A stretch of 5,215 nt of DNA from Cloacimonetes bacterium UBA5553 (GTDB lineage Bacteria; Cloacimonadota; Cloacimonadia; Cloacimonadales; Cloacimonadaceae). The stretch spans positions 6,730-11,944 of the forward strand of contig DIMZ01000167.1 in assembly GCA_002425825.1 (NCBI GenBank). Reading direction: 5' to 3'. The notes below the pieces were generated by a model. It searched no databases. It had not been told where the DNA came from and was given only the letters and a program-made list of their open reading frames with translations. This document shows, piece by piece, positions 1 to 5,215 of the stretch (position 1 is its first letter; each line of letters opens with the position of its first letter). The translations under genes were made by a program, and so were the position numbers.

Positions 1-39
1 TTACGCGCACCCAAGGTGGCAAAACTATTGGATAAATAA
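1..39 (+). CDS. Possible 3' end of an upstream gene (partial, frame uncertain)
   Basis: Read from base 1, the first 12 codons give LRAPKVAKLLDK followed by TAA at 37-39. The strong terminator only 22 bases later implies that a + strand gene ends here. The other two frames also stop nearby (TAA at 33-35, TAG at 41-43), so the frame is not proven. I prefer this frame because its peptide has an ordinary mix of charged and hydrophobic residues and uses CCC for proline, as gdhA often does. The product cannot be named from 12 residues. Confidence 0.25.
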   Translation, partial: LRAPKVAKLLDK

Positions 40-61
40 TTAGCGATATTATGATAACCTT

Positions 62-94
62 AAGTGCAATGCCCAGTGCGTTGCACTTTTTTTT
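62..94 (+). terminator. Rho-independent terminator of the upstream gene
   Basis: AAGTGCAATGC (62-72) pairs with GCGTTGCACTT (78-88) through 11 base pairs including one T.G wobble, around a 5-base CCAGT loop. An uninterrupted T run follows (87-94). The T-tract lies on the right, so it terminates + strand transcription entering from outside the window. This also means gdhA needs its own promoter downstream. Confidence 0.88.
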
Positions 95-101
95 CTGCCA
101 A

Positions 102-150
102 TTAGAGCATAGAAAAAGCCCATTTAAAACACCAAAATGAATTGCTCTAA
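102..150. repeat. 8-bp inverted repeat in the gdhA upstream region
   Basis: TTAGAGCA (102-109) is exactly inverted as TGCTCTAA (143-150), with a 33-base AT-rich spacer. There is no T-tract, so it is not a terminator. It could be a pair of half-sites for a regulator of gdhA or a weak RNA stem, but an 8-bp match in AT-rich sequence may be chance. Confidence 0.3.
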
Positions 151-227
151 ATACTACTATTGTTATGCATAGCAAGTAGATAATGGCTTTATGAGTTGCA
201 ATGTGCTCTGCCCTTAAGTTTATCCAC

Positions 228-255
228 TTGACATAAAGATGCTTGTTTTTAAGTT
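228..255 (+). promoter_or_regulatory. Candidate gdhA promoter (good -35, weak -10)
   Basis: A perfect TTGACA occurs at 228-233. The best hexamer at a suitable distance is TAAGTT (250-255, 16-base spacer), which matches the TATAAT consensus poorly. Transcription would begin about 25 bases before the ATG at 287. A promoter must lie between the terminator at 62-94 and the gene, but its exact position is uncertain, and the sigma-70 consensus may not fit this lineage well. Confidence 0.35.
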
Positions 256-274
256 GGAAAAAAAAACAAAACAT

Positions 275-280
275 GGAGGA
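275..280 (+). promoter_or_regulatory. Shine-Dalgarno site that fixes the gdhA start
   Basis: GGAGGA lies six bases before the ATG at 287. The in-frame upstream ATG at 239 has no such site, overlaps the probable promoter region, and would add 16 lysine-rich residues not expected in the family. The start at 287 is therefore preferred. Confidence 0.85.
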
Positions 281-286
281 ATCGAA

Positions 287-1624
287 ATGACCATTCATGA
301 TTTCATGGCAAAGGTCGCAGCCAAGAACGCGGGTGAACCCGAATTCTTGCAAGCAGTCAAAGAAGTTGTCGAGACAGTGTGGGATGTTTACATCAGCAAT
401 CCCCGTTTTGTGAAAGCCAACATACTGGAACGTATCGTTGAGCCCGAACGTGTAATAATCTTCCGCGTCCCATGGATGGACGACAAGGGTGAAGTTCATG
501 TACAGCGTGGCTTCCGCGTTCAGTTTAACAGTGCAATAGGCCCCTATAAGGGCGGTTTACGCTTTCACCCCAGTGTCAATCTTTCCATTCTGAAGTTCTT
601 GGGATTCGAACAGATTTTTAAGAACAGCCTAACCACTCTGCCCATGGGCGGTGGTAAAGGTGGTTCACATTTCGACGCAAAGGGAAAATCCGATGCTGAA
701 ATTATGCGCTTCTGCCAATCTTTCATGGCTGAGTTATTCCGTCATATCGGACCCAATACAGACGTTCCCGCCGGCGACATTGGCGTTGGTGGACGCGAGA
801 TTGGATACATGTTCGGTATGTATAAGAAACTAAATAACGAATTTACCGGTGTACTAACAGGTAAGGGCAGAAACTGGGGCGGCAGCCTCATTCGTCCCGA
901 AGCCACTGGCTTTGGCGTAGTATATTTTGCTCAGGAAATGCTGAAAGCCAAAGGCTTGAGCTTCGAAGGCAAGAGAGTAGCCATATCCGGTTTCGGTAAC
1001 GTTGCCTGGGGTGCCGCACAGAAAGTGAATGAACTCGGTGGCAAGGTTGTTACCATTTCTGGTCCTGATGGATACATCCTGGACGAAGAAGGAATCAGCG
1101 GTGACAAGATAGACTATATGCTTGAGCTGCGTGCTTCCAATAACGACCGTGTAAAAGACTATGCCGACGTTTATCCCAATGCCAAGTTCTTCCCCGGCAA
1201 GCGTCCATGGGAAGTGAAAGTTGATGTTGCTCTTCCCTGCGCAACTCAGAACGAACTTGACATTAACGATGCCAAGGCTCTGGTAGCCAATGGCTGTATC
1301 TGCGTGGCTGAAGGCGCTAATATGCCCAGCACTCCCGAAGCTGTAGAAGAATTCTTAAAAGCAAAGCTTCTCTTTGCCCCAGGCAAAGCTGCAAACGCAG
1401 GTGGCGTTGCTACCAGCGGTCTGGAAATGACCCAGAACTCCATGCGCTTGAACTGGAACAGTGAAGAAGTTGATGCAAAACTACATGAAATTATGAGAAA
1501 CATCCACCAGGCTTGCGCCGATAATGGCGTGGAGAATGATGGATTTGTTAATTACGTAAAAGGCGCAAACATCGCCGGCTTCCTAAAGGTTGCCAATGCC
1601 ATGTGCGATATGGGCGTTGTGTAA
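287..1624 (+). CDS. gdhA: Glutamate dehydrogenase (hexameric 50-kDa type)
   Basis: The enzyme interconverts glutamate with 2-oxoglutarate plus ammonia in the cytoplasm, using NAD(P)H. From the ATG at 287 it has 445 residues, close to the 447 of E. coli GdhA, and the two resemble each other along their whole length. The N-terminal dimerisation/substrate domain carries PYKGGLRFHP (K88) and the family signature LPMGGGKGG with catalytic Lys124. DVPAGDIGVGGRE follows with catalytic Asp164. The Rossmann coenzyme domain begins near residue 205 and has SGFGNVAWGAA (234-244). Later family blocks are LPCATQNELD (316-325), AEGANMP (341-347) and APGKAANAGGVATSGLEM (364-381). Phe236, Pro260 and Asp261 in the coenzyme pocket match the NAD-specific Clostridium symbiosum enzyme rather than E. 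coli, so cofactor choice is open. The signature ends HFDA where E. coli has DFDP. It is flanked by terminators on both sides and is probably monocistronic. Confidence 0.97.
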   Translation: MTIHDFMAKVAAKNAGEPEFLQAVKEVVETVWDVYISNPRFVKANILERIVEPERVIIFRVPWMDDKGEVHVQRGFRVQFNSAIGPYKGGLRFHPSVNLSILKFLGFEQIFKNSLTTLPMGGGKGGSHFDAKGKSDAEIMRFCQSFMAELFRHIGPNTDVPAGDIGVGGREIGYMFGMYKKLNNEFTGVLTGKGRNWGGSLIRPEATGFGVVYFAQEMLKAKGLSFEGKRVAISGFGNVAWGAAQKVNELGGKVVTISGPDGYILDEEGISGDKIDYMLELRASNNDRVKDYADVYPNAKFFPGKRPWEVKVDVALPCATQNELDINDAKALVANGCICVAEGANMPSTPEAVEEFLKAKLLFAPGKAANAGGVATSGLEMTQNSMRLNWNSEEVDAKLHEIMRNIHQACADNGVENDGFVNYVKGANIAGFLKVANAMCDMGVV

Positions 1625-1649
1625 TACAGCTCTATAAATAGTGACATAG

Positions 1650-1684
1650 AAGCCCTGTTCAAAACTGAACAGGGCTTTTTTTTT
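1650..1684 (+). terminator. Rho-independent terminator of gdhA
   Basis: AGCCCTGTTC (1651-1660) pairs perfectly with GAACAGGGCT (1667-1676), and one further A-T pair (1650/1677) can form. The loop is AAAACT, and nine T's follow at 1676-1684. It begins 25 bases after the gdhA stop and is a classic intrinsic terminator, ending gdhA as a single-gene transcript. Confidence 0.95.
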
Positions 1685-1724
1685 AGATTTGATATCAGCT
1701 TCCTTGCTTCAATTGCTTATGAAA

Positions 1725-1763
1725 TACGCATGAATTACGGATGAGATGCGTAATTCATGCGTA
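1725..1763. repeat. Perfect 15-bp inverted repeat (39 bp) in the spacer after gdhA
   Basis: TACGCATGAATTACG (1725-1739) and CGTAATTCATGCGTA (1749-1763) are exact reverse complements around the 9-base spacer GATGAGATG. No T-tract follows on either strand, and gdhA already has a terminator 40 bases upstream, so this is not an obvious terminator. It could be a dispersed REP-like palindrome, a large operator for the downstream gene, or a stable RNA hairpin. A single copy is present in the window, so the class cannot be decided. Confidence 0.8.
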
Positions 1764-1808
1764 GTGATACAGCATTTCGTTTAGGATTAGCTGGGGGTAG
1801 TTGCTTGC

Positions 1809-1820
1809 TTATCATGATAA
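1809..1820. promoter_or_regulatory. 12-bp palindrome, possible operator
   Basis: TTATCATGATAA is a perfect 12-bp palindrome about 100 bases upstream of the secreted-protein gene. It has the size and symmetry of a dimeric-regulator site, but no regulator is encoded nearby. AT-rich palindromes of this length can arise by chance. Confidence 0.25.
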
Positions 1821-1853
1821 TAGTGCCAGCAGACTGAATATGGTTTTTTATTC

Positions 1854-1900
1854 TTGCTCTTGGCGTGCAAATTGCATATTTTATCTGTATGGACTATTAA
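1854..1900 (+). promoter_or_regulatory. Candidate promoter region for the secreted-protein gene
   Basis: Two overlapping weak pairs are visible: TTGCTC (1854-1859) with TATTTT (1877-1882), spacer 17, and TTGCAT (1872-1877) with TATTAA (1895-1900), spacer 17. The first leaves a leader of about 30 bases before the ATG at 1919 and is more comfortable. The second would start transcription almost at the ribosome binding site. Neither is strong. Confidence 0.3.
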
Positions 1901-1918
1901 CACTTATAAGGAAGTGCT

Positions 1919-3817
1919 ATGAAAAAAACAATGTTTATCCTGCTGGTGCTTGTTGCCTTTGCATCATTGGCTATGGCTGTTCCCAGGGAACTGGTTATAG
2001 TGGAAATAGGCACCGGAACCTGGTGTCCCTACTGCCCCGGAGCTTCTATGGGAGCTCATGATTTATTAAATAACGGCTATGCCGTTGGTGTGGTTAAATA
2101 CCACAATGGAGACAGCTTTACCACCGCCACTTCAAATGCCCGTAACACCTATTATGGAATTTCAAGCTTTCCCACTACATTGTTTGATGGCTTGAATAGA
2201 TACACAGGCGGGAGTGCAACCCAATCTCTGTATAACACTTTCCTACCACGAGTAACTTCTCGTTTGGCAGTTCCCTCCAGCTACACAATTAGCGCATCGG
2301 GAGCTAATAACGGAAATAACTACATGATTATGGTTAATGTGGATAAGCCTGAAGCCGATGCCAATACCAATGTTGTGCTCCATGCAGCTATTACCCAATC
2401 AAATATTGTACAAAGCTGGCAAGGTCAAACTCATGTTCATAATGCGATGAGGATTATGGTTCCTAACCAAAACGGTACCCCTGTTAGTCTCGGTACCGGT
2501 GAGGGAACCGTTATTCCGCTTAGTTTCGCAATTCAATCCACATGGCCTGTGCAAGACCTTGAACTGGTTCTTTGGCTTCAGAATACTGTTACTAAAGAGA
2601 TACTTCAGGGAAAGAAGTATGCCTTGAATCAGCTTCCTGCGGGGGCATCAGTGTCCTCAGATTTTATCATGTTCCCGAGTATATCAATAAACACAAGCGC
2701 AAGCAAATCAATAGCGGTTGCCAATTTTGGTAACAGCGTTGTTAATGCTAACATAACGATAGACAATCCAGCCTTCACCAGTGATGTTAGCAGTTTTACA
2801 TTACAACCAGCATCCGGCAGAGTAGTGAACTTTACCTTTAATCCTACTGCGGCTCAGCCCTACGAAGGTTTCGTTACCATAACCGGAAACTTCCCAGACG
2901 GCAATGAACACAGCATTGTATTAAGCGGTAATGCTTTCTTTAATTCAGCACCATCTGTATCAAATCTGGTGGCATCGGGTGTACCCGTACATTTCCAAAC
3001 CTTGTCCAGCAGTTATGTTTTCAGCGATCCAGAATCTCACAACGAAGGTGCCACAACGTTCCAATGGCTACGCCTGGCTAATGATGTATATACTCCTATT
3101 AACGGTGCCGTAAGCAACTCCTATCAGATTGTTGCAGCCGATGTAGGCTACCAACTCGCCGTAGAGGTAACTCCGCGCGATGAACATGGCTTTGTGGGAA
3201 ACACCGTTCGCTCTGCTCCTACTGCTGTGGTAATAGCCCTGCCAGCCCCGCAAAACTTCCAGGCTTCGGTGGAGCTTCCCAGCAATGTGATGTTAACATG
3301 GGAAAGACCGCAATACTTCGAAACCAGAAACTTGCTGGGATACAAGATATTCAGAAATGATCTTAATATAGCTAATATTACCAATCCCAATACCCTGAAC
3401 TTCCTGGATACTTACTTAGATGACGGTACTTATGACTACTACATTGTGTCTATGTTCCAAAATCCATATCAGTTGTCGGGACCCACACCAATCGTTACGG
3501 TTCACATCGGTGAAGTATCGAATCAGGATGACATAATCTCCCCTGTGTCCAAAGTAAATGTTCATCCCAATCCCTTTAGCTCTGTGGCTAACTTCGCTGC
3601 TGTGCTAAAAAGCAGACAAGCTACTTATATGCAGATATATAACGTGAAAGGTCAGTTGGTTCGAACTCTGCAATTATTGCCCGATGCCAAAGGACATGCT
3701 GTAAGCAGTTGGGACGGAAAAACCGATGCTGGTGCAACTGCTACTAATGGTGTATATTTCTATGTGCTTAAAGATGGTAGCTCACAACTTAGCGGAAAGC
3801 TAATGTTAGTTAAGTAG
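1919..3817 (+). CDS. Secreted Omp28/thioredoxin-like multidomain protein with T9SS-type C-terminal sorting domain
   Basis: A 632-residue exported protein. An AAGGAAG ribosome site (1908-1914) precedes the ATG. Residues 1-20 form a signal peptide: MKK, a hydrophobic core, then AMA with likely cleavage before Val21. Residues 23-240 resemble Omp28-related proteins. A thioredoxin-like segment has WCPYCPG (Cys36, Cys39) and a probable cis-proline in SFPTT (Pro85), followed by a beta-rich part ending near KEILQGKKYALNQL. These are the only two cysteines in the protein. Residues 242-340 look like an Ig-like beta sandwich of the choice-of-anchor type. Residues 343-440 form an Ig-like module with FQW and SYQIVAADVGYQLAVEVTP. 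Residues 441-532 resemble fibronectin type III. Residues 545-632 are a FlgD/T9SS type A-like domain: HPNPF, IYNVKGQLVRTL, WDGKTDAG, GVYFYVLKDG and terminal GKLMLVK. It is probably exported by Sec, then secreted or surface-attached by T9SS. Substrate and exact role are unknown; disulfide chemistry is possible, and a structural or adhesive role is equally possible. Confidence 0.88.
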   Translation: MKKTMFILLVLVAFASLAMAVPRELVIVEIGTGTWCPYCPGASMGAHDLLNNGYAVGVVKYHNGDSFTTATSNARNTYYGISSFPTTLFDGLNRYTGGSATQSLYNTFLPRVTSRLAVPSSYTISASGANNGNNYMIMVNVDKPEADANTNVVLHAAITQSNIVQSWQGQTHVHNAMRIMVPNQNGTPVSLGTGEGTVIPLSFAIQSTWPVQDLELVLWLQNTVTKEILQGKKYALNQLPAGASVSSDFIMFPSISINTSASKSIAVANFGNSVVNANITIDNPAFTSDVSSFTLQPASGRVVNFTFNPTAAQPYEGFVTITGNFPDGNEHSIVLSGNAFFNSAPSVSNLVASGVPVHFQTLSSSYVFSDPESHNEGATTFQWLRLANDVYTPINGAVSNSYQIVAADVGYQLAVEVTPRDEHGFVGNTVRSAPTAVVIALPAPQNFQASVELPSNVMLTWERPQYFETRNLLGYKIFRNDLNIANITNPNTLNFLDTYLDDGTYDYYIVSMFQNPYQLSGPTPIVTVHIGEVSNQDDIISPVSKVNVHPNPFSSVANFAAVLKSRQATYMQIYNVKGQLVRTLQLLPDAKGHAVSSWDGKTDAGATATNGVYFYVLKDGSSQLSGKLMLVK

Positions 3818-3835
3818 ACCCTAGAATAATATACA

Positions 3836-3869
3836 AAGAAGGACTGGGTTATCCAGTCCTTCTTATTTT
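3836..3869 (+). terminator. Rho-independent terminator between convergent genes
   Basis: AAGAAGGACTGG (3836-3847) pairs perfectly with CCAGTCCTTCTT (3853-3864) around the loop GTTAT, and TTATTTT follows (3863-3869). It lies 18 bases after the stop of the secreted-protein gene. The minus-strand gene ends at 3910, so the same hairpin may also stop transcription arriving from the right. On that strand the downstream T-richness is weaker (CTTTGTATATT). Confidence 0.87.
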
Positions 3870-3909
3870 GTGTGCCTAATAATAGCTTACAGACTTCTAA
3901 GTACTAAAC

Positions 3910-4161
3910 TCACTTGCTTTTGTCGATAATGCTTACTATCTCTTCTCGAGTTTTTTTTAGTCGTGCTCTCGCATCAGCCCAATCATTAAAATGATATGTG
4001 TCCAAAACTTCTACGACTTCATTTTTCCTGTTTAGATATAAGCTAAACCCAATGATGTGTCTATCAATGGACCGGGGGTCACTTCCATAATCCCTGATAG
4101 ACGAAACACTGGACACACATTTCAGATCGACTAAGCGACCATCAGGTAATGTAAACCACAT
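3910..4161 (-). CDS. Small hypothetical protein (83 aa)
   Basis: I do not recognise a named family. The case for a real gene is a good minus-strand ribosome site, GAGGTG (+ strand 4166-4171), four bases before the ATG. It also lies in a gap otherwise empty of genes, downstream of its own intergenic region. The composition is protein-like: the first ~55 residues look like several short beta strands (MWFTLPDGRLVDLKCVSSVS, HIIGFSLYLN, EVVEVLDTYHF). A charged amphipathic helix (about 60-80, DWADARARLKKTREEIVSII) follows. There is no signal peptide, membrane segment or metal motif, so it is probably cytoplasmic. The opening pattern, W-x-x-LPDG then V-x-L plus a strand-rich core and a final helix, resembles small uncharacterised proteins seen across bacteria, but this is only a loose impression. 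It is convergent with the secreted-protein gene and divergent from the dNTPase gene; no function can be assigned. Confidence 0.7.
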   Translation of the reverse strand: MWFTLPDGRLVDLKCVSSVSSIRDYGSDPRSIDRHIIGFSLYLNRKNEVVEVLDTYHFNDWADARARLKKTREEIVSIIDKSK

Positions 4162-4165
4162 GTTA

Positions 4166-4198
4166 CACCTCGTACATCAAGTTAGGTGCACATTTATA
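4166..4198 (-). promoter_or_regulatory. Ribosome site and possible -10 box of the small minus-strand gene
   Basis: On the minus strand, GAGGTG (4166-4171) is the ribosome site for the ATG at 4161. Upstream of it, TATAAA (4193-4198) is a fair -10 hexamer, but no well-spaced -35 is visible; TTGAAC occurs only 14 bases further upstream. The ribosome site is convincing and the promoter is tentative. Confidence 0.4.
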
Positions 4199-4257
4199 CT
4201 GCTGGTCTATAAGTTCAAGTTAAATATTCTAAACTTTTACGAATACCGCCTGATAAC

Positions 4258-4273
4258 GTTGAACTATTTCAAC
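4258..4273. promoter_or_regulatory. 6-bp inverted repeat in the divergent intergenic region
   Basis: GTTGAA (4258-4263) and TTCAAC (4268-4273) are exact inverted arms with a 4-base spacer, lying 56 bases before the dgt-like start. The placement between divergent genes suits an operator acting on one or both, but the arms are short and the regulator is unknown. Confidence 0.25.
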
Positions 4274-4275
4274 AG

Positions 4276-4323
4276 TTGCACTATCAGATGTGGTGTTTAT
4301 ATTGTTACTATAACCTTTAGGAG
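4276..4323 (+). promoter_or_regulatory. Candidate promoter and ribosome site of the dgt-like gene
   Basis: TATATT (4298-4303) or TATAAC (4309-4314) could serve as the -10 box. TTGCAC (4276-4281), 16 bases before the former, is a weak -35. AGGAG (4319-4323) lies five bases before the ATG at 4329 and is a convincing ribosome site that fixes that start. Confidence 0.4.
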
Positions 4324-4328
4324 ACAGT

Positions 4329-5215
4329 ATGAGTAATAATCTACACACCATATTCGCACAGATTAGAGATAAACACGAATGTATGCTAAGCAAGCGTGCC
4401 TTTAGAGATAACGATGCCTGGCGTATGAACGATGAGAATGAAGACATTATGCGTTCTAAATTCGCCGTAGATAGAGACAGGATATTGTACAGCGGAGCAT
4501 ACAGAAGATATCATGGCAAAACACAGGTGTTCTCGTTTACCAATCTGATAGACGAAGAAATGACCAATCGCAATCTGCATATAGCCTACGTTTCTCAGAT
4601 TTCCAGAACTATCGGCAAGTATTTGGGGCTAAACACCGAGCTGATAGAAGCTATAGCATTGGGACACGACCTTGGGCACTGCCCTTTTGGTCACGATGGT
4701 GAGAAGGCGTTATCAGAATGCTGCCAATCTTATGGGATTGGGCATTTCCACCATAATATTGAAAGCTTGCACATCGTGGACTACATCTCCCGTAAAGGCA
4801 AAGGGCTGAATCTTACCTTTCAAGTACGTGACGGCATTATATCTCACGATGGTGAAGTGCATAACACCAGATTGATTCCCGATACTACTAAGAATGAAGA
4901 TAGTATTACAGCTTACATAAACGGCAAAAAAGAAGGCAACAATGTTCAATGGATGCCTGCAACTTTAGAAGGCTGTGTTGTTCGGATAACAGATACTATC
5001 GCCTACATTGGCCAAGACATCGAAGATGCCATACGTTTTAATATTCTCAATCGCAATGACCTGCCCAAGGAGCAAGTGGAGTATCTGGGCAACACCAATA
5101 GCCAGATAATTGAGACCCTTATCAAAAGCGTGATTGTAAACAGCTATGACCAGGATTGGATAGCCTTCGATACAGAGACATCGGAGCAGTTATTGGCATT
5201 AAAGAAGTTCAACTA
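4329..5215 (+). CDS. dgt: dGTPase-like HD-domain deoxynucleoside triphosphate triphosphohydrolase (3' end outside window)
   Basis: The frame stays open from the ATG at 4329 to the right edge: 295 complete codons, no stop. Family members hydrolyse dNTPs, classically dGTP, to the deoxynucleoside plus tripolyphosphate, influencing cytoplasmic dNTP pools. The N-terminal block DRDRILYSGAYRRYHGKTQVF (48-68) corresponds to the family's R-ILYS-AFRRL-KTQVF region. Metal ligands of the HD fold are all visible: His84 in RNLHIAYVSQISRTIG, His113-Asp114 in GHDLGHCPFGHDGE, and Asp222 in ITDTIAYIGQDIEDA. FHHNIESLHIV (140-150) matches the usual FEHNAQSLRIV. It differs from the most common form in having RNLHIAYV where TRLTHSLEV is typical, suggesting a distinct subfamily. 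The substrate is therefore not certain to be dGTP. Roughly 60-70% of a usual-length protein is present. It is divergent from the small minus-strand gene. Confidence 0.9.
   Translation, partial: MSNNLHTIFAQIRDKHECMLSKRAFRDNDAWRMNDENEDIMRSKFAVDRDRILYSGAYRRYHGKTQVFSFTNLIDEEMTNRNLHIAYVSQISRTIGKYLGLNTELIEAIALGHDLGHCPFGHDGEKALSECCQSYGIGHFHHNIESLHIVDYISRKGKGLNLTFQVRDGIISHDGEVHNTRLIPDTTKNEDSITAYINGKKEGNNVQWMPATLEGCVVRITDTIAYIGQDIEDAIRFNILNRNDLPKEQVEYLGNTNSQIIETLIKSVIVNSYDQDWIAFDTETSEQLLALKKFN

Noticed and set aside
239..286. Upstream in-frame ATG at 239 as the gdhA start
   Set aside because: It lacks a ribosome site, lies just after the TTGACA box, and adds a lysine-rich tail not expected in the family. 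ATG 287 has GGAGGA at ideal spacing and gives the usual length.
1246..1503. 85-codon minus-strand reading frame inside gdhA
   Set aside because: It is antisense to strongly conserved GDH sequence (LPCATQNELD to the C-terminal region), so it is a shadow of that gene.
1725..1763. The 15-bp inverted repeat as a second gdhA terminator
   Set aside because: There is no T-tract on either side, and a complete terminator already stands at 1650-1684.
1801..2061. 86-codon + strand reading frame starting at TTG 1801
   Set aside because: It overlaps the signal peptide and thioredoxin motif of the secreted protein in another frame, with no ribosome site and an unlikely composition.
3068..3390. Two overlapping minus-strand reading frames inside the secreted-protein gene
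   Set aside because: They are antisense to recognisable Ig/FN3-like modules and show no recognisable protein features.
4229..4949. Three minus-strand reading frames opposite the dgt-like gene
   Set aside because: The + strand frame carries all HD-family motifs across this stretch, so the antisense frames are coincidental.
3910..5215. Small protein plus dNTPase as a toxin-antitoxin or anti-phage module
   Set aside because: The genes are divergent rather than in one operon, the 83-aa protein has no toxin or antitoxin hallmark, and no other defence or mobile gene is present. It remains only a speculation.
1..5215. CRISPR array, tRNA, rRNA, insertion sequence or attachment site
   Set aside because: On reading both strands I saw no regularly spaced repeats, no tRNA-like cloverleaf, no transposase and no flanking direct repeats.

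Overview
The window looks like ordinary chromosome from an uncultured, moderately AT-rich Gram-negative bacterium of the Fibrobacterota-Chlorobiota-Bacteroidota (FCB) superphylum, possibly a Cloacimonadota-like lineage. The main pointer is the large secreted protein at 1919-3817. It combines a signal peptide, an Omp28/thioredoxin-like head, Ig/FN3-type modules and a C-terminal domain of the type IX secretion (T9SS) sorting kind. The placement is inference; there is no rRNA or other phylogenetic marker here.

Layout from left to right. Positions 1-39 may be the last codons of a + strand gene, followed by a strong intrinsic terminator (62-94). A roughly 190-base leader holds an 8-bp inverted repeat and a perfect TTGACA box. 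It leads to a complete hexameric-type glutamate dehydrogenase gene (gdhA, 287-1624) with a textbook Shine-Dalgarno sequence and its own terminator (1650-1684). The spacer 1685-1918 contains a perfect 15-bp inverted repeat with no T-tract, a 12-bp palindrome and weak promoter-like boxes. The secreted multidomain protein follows (1919-3817), then a 12-bp-stem terminator (3836-3869) that sits between convergent genes. A small minus-strand gene of 83 codons (3910-4161) is divergent from a + strand HD-domain dNTP triphosphohydrolase (dgt-like, from 4329), which runs off the right edge after 295 codons.

The genes appear to be separate transcription units: each of the first two complete genes has its own terminator, and strands switch twice. 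They do not form a visible pathway. GDH links ammonia and 2-oxoglutarate metabolism, the secreted protein probably acts at or outside the cell surface, and the dGTPase-like enzyme acts on nucleotide pools. I see no CRISPR array, tRNA, rRNA, transposase or phage gene, and no convincing new multigene system. The points most worth a second look are the NAD-type cofactor-pocket residues and altered signature motif of the GDH, the unexplained 15-bp inverted repeat, the two-cysteine CPYC thioredoxin-like head on a T9SS-type cargo, and the small uncharacterised protein divergent from the dNTPase.
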